The position numbers and the translations under genes are program-made. A stretch of DNA of 12,136 nt, taken from positions 1 through 12,136 of the forward strand of contig JAEWCA010000022.1 of NCBI GenBank assembly GCA_023390875.1, given 5' to 3'. Shown piece after piece: positions 1 to 6,692 of the stretch (positions are counted from its first letter, which is position 1; each line of letters starts with the position of its first letter). Source of the DNA: Actinomycetes bacterium. Lineage in GTDB: Bacteria; Actinomycetota; Actinomycetes; Actinomycetales; Cellulomonadaceae. Under the pieces are notes generated by a model that saw only the letters and a list, made by a program, of their open reading frames with translations, was not told the origin of the DNA and made no database searches.

Positions 1-63
1 CCCCCCCCCCCCCCCCCCCCCCCCGGGGGGCGGGGGGGGGGGGGCCCCCCCCCCCCCCCCCCC
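1..63. repeat. C/G homopolymer runs at the left edge
   Basis: The first 63 bases contain only C and G in long runs: C at 1-24, G at 25-30, a single C at 31, G at 32-44 and C at 45-63. They start 18 nt past the stop codon of the solute-binding protein gene. Such runs are typical of an assembly breaking off at a contig end or of base-calling artefacts. A genuine G-run/C-run hairpin downstream of the binding-protein gene, poorly resolved by sequencing, is the other possibility. No coding content is seen. Confidence 0.85.
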
Positions 64-81
64 ACGAGTGCTCGCGGACTG

Positions 82-1797
82 TTACCAGTTGGCCAGACGG
101 TCCTTGATGCCGGCGTTGATCGCGTCCTCGTACACCTTGACGTCGATCTTGTGGATGGCGTCGACGTACGCCTTCCAGTTCGCGTCGAACTGGGCAGGGT
201 CACCGGCGATGATCTTCGGCAGGTTCTGCACGTTGGTGTCGGTCAGCTGCTGGTTGACCTGGTTGGCGTCGTCGGAGAGCCCGATGTTCCACGCGGGGTA
301 GTACTTGGGGTTCTCCGGCTGCGGGTTCATGAACTCGAGCCAGGTCTTCTTGCCGTACTTCTCCATGACGCCGCGGTCGTAGTCGGTCAGCGTCGCGTAG
401 AACTCGGCGGGCTGGTCGTCAGGGCTGTAGGCGTTGCCGTCCGAGAACTGGCCGTTGTGCTTGGGCAGCACGTCGAGCAGCGCGGTGAGACGGTTGGAGG
501 CACGCCAGGTGATGTCCTTGTAGTTGGCCCGCTGCTCGTCCGTGCGGGTGAACATGCCGTCGTCGCCGACCTGGTAGTCCTCGCCGGCGACGCCCCACGA
601 GAGCACCTTCTGCCACGGCTCGCTGATCATGAGGTCGAGGAACTTGAGGGCCTTCTCCTTCTGCTTGCTGGAGACGGAGATGCCGAAGCCCTGGTTGGTG
701 TTCATGACGGGGCGGTCGGCGTACCACGGCTTCTTGCCCTCGTAGACGGGCATGAGCGGCACGTAGGTGTACTCGTCCTTGCCGGCGCTCTGCAGCGACT
801 GCGTCGCGGTCTGGAAGTCCCAGCCCTGGTCGTGCATGCCGAGGACGGCGCCCGTGGCGATCTTCGCCGTGTACTGGTCGTACGTCAGGGTGAAGGACTC
901 GGGGTCGACGAGACCCGCCTTGTACTGCTCGTTGAGGACCTTGTAGAAGTCCTTCGCGATGTCCTTGTCGGCGTAGATCTGGGCGTGGTTCTTGTCGTCG
1001 ACGATGACGCCACCGTTGTTCGGGGAACCTGCCAGCAGCGCCGGCGGGTTGGTCATGCCCCACTCGCGGCCCGTCGACGCGAGGACCTCGAACCCGACGG
1101 TCGGGGCGCCCTCGGTCTGGGGGTTCTTCGCCTTGTAGTTCGCGATGAGCTCGAAGTAGCGGTCGAGCGTCATGTTGCTGAGGTCCGGGTAGCCGGCGTC
1201 CGCGAGCACGCGCTTCTGGATCCAGAACGCGGGACCGTAGTAGACGCCGCCCGTGGGCTCGCCGTAGAAGCGGTTGTAGTTCGGGAAGATGTACAGGCCC
1301 GGGTCCACCTCGTCGCCCGAGTAGCTCATCTTCTTGATGTCGTCCTTGACGTACTCGGCGAGGTTCGGGTAGTCGCCGGTGTCGAGCATGTCGTCCAGGC
1401 GCTCGAGGGCGCCGCCCTCCAGGAGACGCATCTTCAGGTCGGTGGTGCCGATGAGGTCGGGGTACTCGCCGCCCGCGAGCATGACACCGATCTTCTGGTC
1501 CACGTTGTCCGGGGTGACGATCTCGTACTTGAGGGTCACGCCGAGCTGGTCCTTGAGCAGCTTGGTGAGCTTGTTGTCGGCCGCCGGAGCCTGCTCGGCC
1601 GTGGTGATCCAGGTGGTGAGCGTGGTCGGGTTGCTGGGGGTCAGCGTCCCCGACTTGTCGGCGAGATCACCCTCGGGGATCACGGCAGGCTTCGAGGAGT
1701 CCTCCTTGGGGTCGCCGTCAGAGGAACACGCGACAAGTCCCACTGACACTGCTGCAACCAGGACAAGAGCTGACAACTTCGTTCTTGCGGTACGCAC
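82..1797 (-). CDS. ABC transporter sugar-binding lipoprotein (LipO/LplA-like)
   Basis: Predicted membrane-anchored substrate-binding protein of a CUT1-type carbohydrate ABC importer, 571 aa, acting on the outer face of the membrane. I chose the GTG at 1797 because a Shine-Dalgarno sequence AAGGGAGAG (1812-1804) precedes it and translation from there gives a clean lipoprotein signal: Arg/Lys at residues 2-7, a hydrophobic core at 8-22, and the lipobox L21-V22-A23-C24 followed by a Ser/Asp/Lys/Pro-rich tether. An upstream start would add 49 residues and bury the signal. Family-typical stretches are visible: GGEYPDLI, the LADAGYP segment, GISVSSKQKEKALKFLDLM and SEPWQKVLSWG. The length suits the large (about 550 aa) oligosaccharide-binding type. 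No permease genes are in the window; they would be expected leftwards, past the contig end. It diverges from a LacI-type regulator and probably shares its control. The actual sugar is inferred from the neighbouring arabinoxylan-type glycosidases, not from the binding site. Confidence 0.9.
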   Translation of the reverse strand: MRTARTKLSALVLVAAVSVGLVACSSDGDPKEDSSKPAVIPEGDLADKSGTLTPSNPTTLTTWITTAEQAPAADNKLTKLLKDQLGVTLKYEIVTPDNVDQKIGVMLAGGEYPDLIGTTDLKMRLLEGGALERLDDMLDTGDYPNLAEYVKDDIKKMSYSGDEVDPGLYIFPNYNRFYGEPTGGVYYGPAFWIQKRVLADAGYPDLSNMTLDRYFELIANYKAKNPQTEGAPTVGFEVLASTGREWGMTNPPALLAGSPNNGGVIVDDKNHAQIYADKDIAKDFYKVLNEQYKAGLVDPESFTLTYDQYTAKIATGAVLGMHDQGWDFQTATQSLQSAGKDEYTYVPLMPVYEGKKPWYADRPVMNTNQGFGISVSSKQKEKALKFLDLMISEPWQKVLSWGVAGEDYQVGDDGMFTRTDEQRANYKDITWRASNRLTALLDVLPKHNGQFSDGNAYSPDDQPAEFYATLTDYDRGVMEKYGKKTWLEFMNPQPENPKYYPAWNIGLSDDANQVNQQLTDTNVQNLPKIIAGDPAQFDANWKAYVDAIHKIDVKVYEDAINAGIKDRLANW

Positions 1798-1803
1798 CGA
1801 GGT

Positions 1804-1812
1804 CTCTCCCTT
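1804..1812 (-). promoter_or_regulatory. Ribosome binding site of the binding-protein gene
   Basis: AAGGGAGAG on the minus strand; its GGGAG core (1810-1806) lies 8 nt before the GTG at 1797. This site decides the start: the longer in-frame option (from 1944) runs through the promoter region and would place the signal peptide internally. Confidence 0.8.
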
Positions 1813-1893
1813 GAGAACAGTTCCGGTCGACCTTGACTGGAACGTGCACATCGGACGCGAGTGGGGGCCAGGCGTCCTCATCCCGAGCGGGAT

Positions 1894-1905
1894 TTTAGCG
1901 TTAAA
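1894..1905. promoter_or_regulatory. LacI-family operator O1 (TTTAGCGTTAAA)
   Basis: A 12-bp near-palindrome, TTTAGCGTTAAA, with only one mismatched pair (positions 5 and 8) and a central CG. LacI-family repressors usually bind such CG-centred inverted repeats, the hinge-helix leucine wedging into the central CpG. It overlaps the -10 and the predicted start of the binding-protein promoter. The LacI-type gene about 200 bp away is the obvious candidate to bind it. Binding is inferred. Confidence 0.65.
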
Positions 1906-1931
1906 GTAGAGACGCCTCCGCGGTCCGTCAA
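1903..1931 (-). promoter_or_regulatory. Promoter of the binding-protein gene
   Basis: On the minus strand, TTGACG (1931-1926) is followed after exactly 17 nt by TACTTT (1908-1903). The -35 matches the consensus at five of six positions, and the -10 fits the loose TANNNT pattern of actinobacterial vegetative promoters. The predicted transcript start is near 1896, giving a leader of about 100 nt. The -10 overlaps the LacI-type operator at 1894-1905, which implies repression by steric block. Confidence 0.6.
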
Positions 1932-2003
1932 GCCCCTCGCACATCTCAAGATGGTCACGACTGCATCGCGCAGCGATCGCTCGAAGGCGTCGCGTCGCGG
2001 GCC

Positions 2004-2031
2004 TTGTGCTCCGACTTTTTATCGATATATT
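2004..2031 (+). promoter_or_regulatory. Likely promoter of the lacI-type gene
   Basis: TTGTGC (2004-2009), a 16-nt spacer, then TATATT (2026-2031), which matches the -10 consensus at five of six positions. The -35 is weak. A start near 2038 would give a leader of about 80 nt. The same promoter could read on into the glycosidase genes, because no terminator is visible between 3123 and 3541. Confidence 0.45.
2018..2029. promoter_or_regulatory. Second LacI-type operator-like site O2 (TTTATCGATATA)
   Basis: TTTATCGATATA is a 12-bp near-palindrome (ten of twelve positions symmetric) with a central CG. It agrees with the O1 site at nine of twelve positions, including the TTTA half-site start. It sits over the spacer and -10 of the probable lacI promoter, where an autorepression site would be expected. 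The O1 and O2 centres are 124 bp apart, close to twelve helical turns, so looping is conceivable. AT-rich promoter DNA can make such matches by chance. Confidence 0.4.
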
Positions 2032-2117
2032 GAGCGCGGCTCCGCGGGCGTGGCCGGGTCCTCCTGGCCCGACGACCCACGCCCGACTGGCAGAATCTCG
2101 CGGGAAGGAGGAAGCAC

Positions 2118-3122
2118 ATGGTGCGGATGGCGGACGTGGCCCGCGCGGCCGGCGTCTCGGTCATGACCGTGTCGAACGTGCTCAACGAGCGCCTCCCCGT
2201 CAACGAGCCGACGCGCGCTCGCGTCATGGCGGCCGTCGAAGCCCTCGGCTACGAGGTCAACCTGACGGCGCGGCACCTGCGCGCCGGACGGACCGACACC
2301 GTCGCGTTCGTCGTCCCGAGCTTCCACGACTACTTCGGCGAGCTCGCCGACGAGGTCGCCCCGCTGATCGAGGCGGAGGGGCGTCACCTCGTCCTCGAAC
2401 GGACGAGCGCCAACGCGGAGCAGGAGATGGAGGCGCTGAGCGTCGCGCGGCTCCAGATGTACGACGGCGTCCTGCTGTCCATCGCCGGTCTCGACCTGGA
2501 GCAGCTGGGGCGGGTCCGCACGTCCAAGCCGATCGTGCTGCTGGGCGAGCGCGACGTCCCGGACCACCTCAACCACGTGCGCCTGGCGAACGAGTCCGGT
2601 GCCCGCCTCGCCACGGCACACATGATCGAGCGCGGATCGCGCCGCATCCTTGCGCTCGGATGCTCGTTCGACGCCGCACACATGATGACCACGGACCGCC
2701 GCGTCGGGTGGGAGAACGCGTGCCGCGAGGCCGGTCTCGACGCCGACCCCGCGTACGTCGTGCCCGTGAGCGACTACACCTCCCTCGGTGGTCGCGACGC
2801 GATGCTCGAGTTCATCGCCGCGGGGCTGCCCTTCGACGGGGTCTTCGCCGTCACCGACATCGTCGCCCTCGGGGCGCTATCCGCCCTGGCCGACAGCGGG
2901 CTGCGCGTCCCCGTCGACGTCCAGCTCGCCGGGTTCGACAACCTCGACATGTCGCGCTTCATCCCGCCGGGCATCACGTCGGTCGACGCCAACCACGAGG
3001 GCGTCGCCGAGGCGGCGGTCACGCTGCTGCACCGCCAGATGTCGGGCTGGGCCGGTCCTGCCGAGCACGTCGTCGCACCCGTCCGCCTCGTGGTGCGTGG
3101 ATCCACCCGCGGCGGCGCCTAG
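2118..3122 (+). CDS. LacI-family transcriptional regulator
   Basis: A 334-aa sugar-responsive DNA-binding protein of normal LacI length. The N-terminal helix-turn-helix covers about residues 4-24 (MADVARAAGVSVMTVSNVLN), with V15-M16 at the base-reading positions of the recognition helix. The hinge helix follows, with A51-R52-H53-L54, L54 being the expected minor-groove wedge. The effector-binding, periplasmic-binding-protein-like core runs from about residue 60 to 330 and includes the C-terminal landmark AGFDNLDMSRFIPPGITSV. The ATG at 2118 is preceded by GGAAGGAGG with 6 nt spacing; GTG 2121 and ATG 2127 are weaker alternatives. It is divergent from the binding-protein gene and upstream of three glycosidase genes, so it most likely represses this locus and is released by an imported sugar such as an arabino- or xylo-oligosaccharide. 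The inducer cannot be read from the sequence. No dedicated terminator follows it. Confidence 0.93.
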   Translation: MVRMADVARAAGVSVMTVSNVLNERLPVNEPTRARVMAAVEALGYEVNLTARHLRAGRTDTVAFVVPSFHDYFGELADEVAPLIEAEGRHLVLERTSANAEQEMEALSVARLQMYDGVLLSIAGLDLEQLGRVRTSKPIVLLGERDVPDHLNHVRLANESGARLATAHMIERGSRRILALGCSFDAAHMMTTDRRVGWENACREAGLDADPAYVVPVSDYTSLGGRDAMLEFIAAGLPFDGVFAVTDIVALGALSALADSGLRVPVDVQLAGFDNLDMSRFIPPGITSVDANHEGVAEAAVTLLHRQMSGWAGPAEHVVAPVRLVVRGSTRGGA

Positions 3123-3187
3123 CCGTACGCGAGCACGCGACTGTCCGCGTCACCCACGTCGCTACCCGGTCAAAGGAGACCACCCCC

Positions 3188-3480
3188 GTGAGCACCCCTG
3201 TGCCTCCGCCTGCCCGCACGGCAGCACCCGCATCGCCGATCGCCCTCTCGGGCTGAGCTCGACCTGCCGTCGCGGCTCACCGCGGCCCGCCATCGCGCCG
3301 ACCCGTCGCGCGGAGCCGTGACGGTCGGCCGCGGACCGATCGTGTCCCGCGACACCGGCGGTCGGACCTGGGCGCAGGAGGCTCGACGGCGACGACCTCA
3401 CCGTGGCGCCCGCGCCGATCACGGTCGGCGAGCGGTCTTGTCTCCGCCCGGGGCAACCGCTCCCCCGGACCGATGCGCGT
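3188..3480 (+). pseudogene. Frame-broken coding remnant, function unknown
   Basis: The 419-bp gap between lacI and the GH51 gene is not ordinary spacer. A strong Shine-Dalgarno AAAGGAG (3172-3178) lies 9 nt before a GTG at 3188, but that frame stops after 22 codons (TGA 3254-3256; MSTPVPPPARTAAPASPIAL and two more residues). From 3252 the next frame reads as coding DNA for about 43 codons with some 90% G/C third positions. From 3382 the third frame continues with 18 codons that all end in G or C (LDGDDLTVAPAPITVGE). Joined, they look like the start of one protein of roughly 90 or more residues with at least two frameshifts. Either the gene has decayed or the assembly has indels here. I cannot name the family. 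The right boundary is approximate; 3480-3541 shows little coding signal. No promoter, operator or terminator is supported in this gap. Confidence 0.5.
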
Positions 3481-3541
3481 CCGGCTCCCGAGAACCGCCC
3501 GTTGACCCCTTTCCCCAGATCATCCAGCCGATGGGAAGACA

Positions 3542-5068
3542 ATGACGACCACCACGACCGCGATCATCGACCTCGACCTGCCCGGTGCGACGATCAGCCG
3601 GCACGTCTACGGCCACTTCGCGGAGCACCTGGGCCGCTGCATCTACGGCGGCTTCTGGGTCGGTGAGGACTCGGACGTGCCGAACGTGCGCGGCATCCGG
3701 TCCGACGTCGTGGCAGCCCTGCGGGACCTGCACATCCCGAACCTGCGCTGGCCGGGCGGCTGCTTCGCCGACGACTACCACTGGCGGGACGGGATCGGTC
3801 CGCGCGAGCAGCGGCCCCGCATGGTCAACAGCCACTGGGGCGACGTCGTCGAGGACAACGCGTTCGGCACGCACGAGTTCATGGACCTGTGCGAGCTGCT
3901 CGGCGCGGACGCGTACGTGTCCGGGAACGTCGGGTCCGGCAGCGTCGCGGAGATGTCGGACTGGGTCGAGTACCTGACCCGGGCGGACGACTCCCCCATG
4001 GCGGCGCTGCGCCGCGCGAACGGGCGCGACGAGCCGTGGCGGGTGCCGTTCTGGGGGCTGGGGAACGAGGCGTGGGGCTGCGGCGGGCACCTGCGTGCGG
4101 AGCAGTTCGCGTCGCTCGCCCGGCAGTACGCCACGTACTCGCGCAACCACGGTGGCAACTCCCTGTACCGGATCGCGGCCGGCGCGAACGAGTCGGACCT
4201 GCACTGGACCGAGACGCTCATGCGTTCGTTCGACGACCTGGCCGCCGACCCGGCCGAGCCGGCGCGGCCGTTCCAGGCCGTGTCGCTGCACTACTACACG
4301 ATGTCGGGCTCGTGGGGCGACAAGGGCGACGCCACCGGCTTCAGCACGGACGAGTGGTACACGACGATGGCCAGGGCTCGCCGCATGGAGGAGCTGCTCA
4401 CCCGCCACTCGACGGTGATGGACCGCTACGACCCGCACCGCAAGGTGGGCCTGGTCGTCGACGAGTGGGGCACGTGGTGGAACGTGGAGAAGGGGACGAA
4501 CCCGGGGTTCCTGTACCAGCAGAACACGCTCCGTGACGCGCTCGTCGCCTCCGTGCACTTCGACGCGTTCCACCGGCATGCCGACCGGGTCGTGATGGCG
4601 AACATCGCGCAGACGGTCAACGTGCTGCAGGCGATGATCCTGACGGACCCCGACACGGGCGCGCTGGTGCTCACCCCGACCTACCACGTGTTCGCGATGA
4701 ACGCCGGGCACCACGACGCCGCCGCGCTCGCCGTGCACCTGCGCGGCGTGAAGACCCGGGCCGTCGACGGGACCGAGCTGCCGCTGGTCTCGGCGTCCGC
4801 GTCGGTCAAGGGCGACGCCGCGCTCGTCTCGTTGTCGAACCTCGACACCGTCGCCGACCGCACGGTCGTGCTCGACCTGCGCGGCCGCGAGGTCGTCGGG
4901 CACGAGGCACGGCTGCTGACCGCGGCCGCCCTGGACGCGCACAACACCCCGGAGCGGCTCGACGCCGTCGCGCCGACCGCGCACGACGGCGTGCGGCCGC
5001 ACCCGCGCGGGCTCGAGATCGACCTTCCCGCCCACTCGTACGTCACCGTCGGTCTCGGCCTCCGGTGA
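3542..5068 (+). CDS. GH51 alpha-L-arabinofuranosidase, cytosolic
   Basis: A 508-aa retaining glycosidase expected to remove alpha-L-arabinofuranosyl residues from imported arabinoxylan or arabinan oligosaccharides. GH51/clan GH-A landmarks are clear: [15 protein letters not shown] at residues 23-37, [15 protein letters not shown] at 67-81, the acid/base glutamate E176 in [12 protein letters not shown], and the nucleophile E308 in [11 protein letters not shown]-terminal beta-sandwich follows the (beta/alpha)8 barrel, and total length is normal for the family. There is no signal peptide; the N-terminus is a threonine run (MTTTTT). The ATG at 3542 has a GGGAAG sequence only 3 nt upstream, a tight ribosome site. 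The stop overlaps the start of the GH43 gene by 4 bp (GTGA), indicating an operon with translational coupling. Regulation is presumably through the upstream LacI-type gene. Substrate linkage preference is not determinable from sequence alone. Confidence 0.93.
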   Translation: MTTTTTAIIDLDLPGATISRHVYGHFAEHLGRCIYGGFWVGEDSDVPNVRGIRSDVVAALRDLHIPNLRWPGGCFADDYHWRDGIGPREQRPRMVNSHWGDVVEDNAFGTHEFMDLCELLGADAYVSGNVGSGSVAEMSDWVEYLTRADDSPMAALRRANGRDEPWRVPFWGLGNEAWGCGGHLRAEQFASLARQYATYSRNHGGNSLYRIAAGANESDLHWTETLMRSFDDLAADPAEPARPFQAVSLHYYTMSGSWGDKGDATGFSTDEWYTTMARARRMEELLTRHSTVMDRYDPHRKVGLVVDEWGTWWNVEKGTNPGFLYQQNTLRDALVASVHFDAFHRHADRVVMANIAQTVNVLQAMILTDPDTGALVLTPTYHVFAMNAGHHDAAALAVHLRGVKTRAVDGTELPLVSASASVKGDAALVSLSNLDTVADRTVVLDLRGREVVGHEARLLTAAALDAHNTPERLDAVAPTAHDGVRPHPRGLEIDLPAHSYVTVGLGLR

Positions 5069-6672
5069 CCGCCCACCCGGTCGTCTTCGCGGACGTCCCC
5101 GACCCGGACGTCGTCCACGACGGTCGGTACTACTACATGGTCAGCACGACCATGTACTTCGCGCCGAGCGTGCCGATCATGCGCTCGAGCGACCTGGTGC
5201 ACTGGTCGATCGCCGGCTACACCGCCCCGATCCTCGACGACACGGACGCGCTCGCTCTGCGCCACGGGGAGAACGCCTACGGGCAGGGCAGCTGGGCCGC
5301 GAGCATCAGGCACCACGAGGGCACGTTCTACGTCTCGGTCGGCAGCCTGACCACGAGCAGGACGTACGTCTACGCGACGCCGAGCATCGAGCACGGGCCG
5401 TGGACGAGGTCCGTGCTCGACGGCTACGCCCACGACCAGTCGCTCCTGTTCGACGGCGGGGACGCCTACCTCGTCTACGGCGGCGGGGTCATCGACCTGC
5501 GCCGGCTCCGCCGGGCCGACGACGGGACCTTCGTCTGGGACGGCCCAGCCACGCGGCTCGTCGAGAACGCCAACGTCGACCAGACCAGCGGGCTCGACGC
5601 CGAGGGGGCGCACGCGTACAAGATCGGCGACCACTACTACGTCTTCATGATCGAGTGGCCGACGGGCGGGATCCGCCAGGAGGTCGTGTGGCGGTCGACG
5701 TCGCTGACGCCGCAGTCCCAGGGCGGGACCTGGGAGGGCAGGGTCGTGCTCAGCCAGGCGGTGCTGGTCGAGGGGCGCCAGGGCGACGGCGTCGCCCAGG
5801 GCGGCGTCGTCCAGGCACCGGACGGGCAGTGGTACGCCCTGCTCTTCCAGGACGAGGGGCCGCTCGGGCGCGCACCGCAGCTCGCGCGCGTCACCTGGGA
5901 CGACGACGGGTGGCCGCACTACACGCTCGAGGCCCCGGCCGTCCCAGGGGCCACGGTCTCCGCAGGCGCGGCGGACCTGCTCGTCTCGGACGACTTCGAC
6001 GACCAGCCCACGCCCGCCGGCTACTGGAACACCGCCGACGCCGGCGCCCTGACGGCGTCGGACGAGGACGCCTGGAACGGGTCGAGCCTCGGGCTGACGT
6101 GGCAGTGGAACCACAACCCGGACAACCGGTACTGGTCGCTCACGGACCGGCCCGGCCACCTGCGGCTGACCACGGGCAGCATCGCGTCGGGCATCCTCGA
6201 CGCCCGCAACACGCTCACCCAACGCACGTACGGGCCCGCGAGCGCCGCGGCGATCTCGCTGGACGTCTCCGGCATGAAGGACGGCGACGTGGCCGGCCTG
6301 TCCGCGTACCAGCACAAGTACGGGTACGTGGCGGTCGAGATGGCCGACGGCGTCCGCCGGCTCGTGATGCGCCGCGCCGACCGGCAGGGCAGCGTCGCCT
6401 TCACCAGCGCCCCGGTGCCGGTGACGACCGAGACGGTCCTGCTCCGCGTGGACGTGGACTTCCGCGACGCCACCGACCGCGCCTCGTTCGCATACTCGCT
6501 CGACGGCGCCGCCTGGACGCCGATCGGCGACGACCTGGCGATGGAGTACAGCCTCGACCACTTCACCGGGTACCGGTTCGCGATCTTCTGCTACGCCACG
6601 GCCGAGACCGGCGGGCACGTGGACGTCGACTGGTTCCGTGTCGGCGACGACATCACGGTGCCGAGGCCATGA
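5065..6672 (+). CDS. GH43 beta-xylosidase / arabinofuranosidase, cytosolic
   Basis: A 535-aa inverting glycosidase with a five-bladed beta-propeller and a C-terminal concanavalin-like sandwich. The catalytic set is readable: general base D13 in VPDPDV, pKa-modulating D124 in AHDQSLLFD, and general acid E180 in [10 protein letters not shown] (EGA here, where many relatives have EGP). The propeller runs to about residue 300. The accessory domain, of the beta-xylosidase C-terminal kind, starts at [14 protein letters not shown] (about 310) and ends near residue 530 with [12 protein letters not shown]. There is no signal peptide. The GTG at 5065 overlaps the GH51 stop by 4 bp and has no strong Shine-Dalgarno of its own, so it is probably translated by coupling. 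GH43 enzymes with this architecture are mostly beta-xylosidases or alpha-L-arabinofuranosidases, often with both activities. The operon with GH51 and GH39 fits stepwise breakdown of arabinoxylo-oligosaccharides. Confidence 0.9.
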   Translation: MTAHPVVFADVPDPDVVHDGRYYYMVSTTMYFAPSVPIMRSSDLVHWSIAGYTAPILDDTDALALRHGENAYGQGSWAASIRHHEGTFYVSVGSLTTSRTYVYATPSIEHGPWTRSVLDGYAHDQSLLFDGGDAYLVYGGGVIDLRRLRRADDGTFVWDGPATRLVENANVDQTSGLDAEGAHAYKIGDHYYVFMIEWPTGGIRQEVVWRSTSLTPQSQGGTWEGRVVLSQAVLVEGRQGDGVAQGGVVQAPDGQWYALLFQDEGPLGRAPQLARVTWDDDGWPHYTLEAPAVPGATVSAGAADLLVSDDFDDQPTPAGYWNTADAGALTASDEDAWNGSSLGLTWQWNHNPDNRYWSLTDRPGHLRLTTGSIASGILDARNTLTQRTYGPASAAAISLDVSGMKDGDVAGLSAYQHKYGYVAVEMADGVRRLVMRRADRQGSVAFTSAPVPVTTETVLLRVDVDFRDATDRASFAYSLDGAAWTPIGDDLAMEYSLDHFTGYRFAIFCYATAETGGHVDVDWFRVGDDITVPRP

Positions 6673-6680
6673 CGACCCCG

Positions 6681-6686
6681 AAGGAG
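6681..6686 (+). promoter_or_regulatory. Ribosome binding site that sets the GH39 start
   Basis: A perfect AAGGAG, 6 nt before the ATG at 6693. An earlier in-frame ATG at 6669 overlaps the GH43 stop (ATGA), but this Shine-Dalgarno would then lie inside its own coding sequence. That favours the 6693 start. Confidence 0.75.
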
Positions 6687-6692
6687 ATCTCC

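Larger units (their letters stand above)
1798..2117. other. Divergent intergenic control region
   Basis: A 320-bp gene-free stretch between two divergent genes, clearly poorer in GC than the coding regions. It holds a minus-strand promoter with an overlapping operator (1894-1931), a plus-strand promoter with an overlapping operator-like site (2004-2031), a perfect 10-bp palindrome AGCGATCGCT at 1972-1981 of unknown meaning, and the Shine-Dalgarno sequences of both genes. No credible ORF is seen in it. Confidence 0.75.

Noticed and set aside
151..1746. Long plus-strand open frame (531 codons) antisense to the binding-protein gene
   Set aside because: Its product is a Val/Arg/Leu/Gly-rich string without domains, and the opposite strand encodes a clear lipoprotein with ribosome site and lipobox. 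It is a high-GC shadow.
1972..1981. Perfect palindrome AGCGATCGCT as a third operator
   Set aside because: It does not resemble the TTTA-type sites and overlaps neither promoter core. GCGATCGC-type words arise easily in high-GC DNA.
3502..3507. TTGACC as a -35 element for a separate GH51 promoter
   Set aside because: No -10-like sequence lies 16-18 nt downstream before the ATG at 3542.
5400..6692. Extended upstream start for the GH39 gene within GH43
   Set aside because: The extra N-terminal sequence is an out-of-frame reading of GH43 rich in Arg and Pro. The perfect AAGGAG at 6681 and ATG at 6693 give the normal GH39 start.
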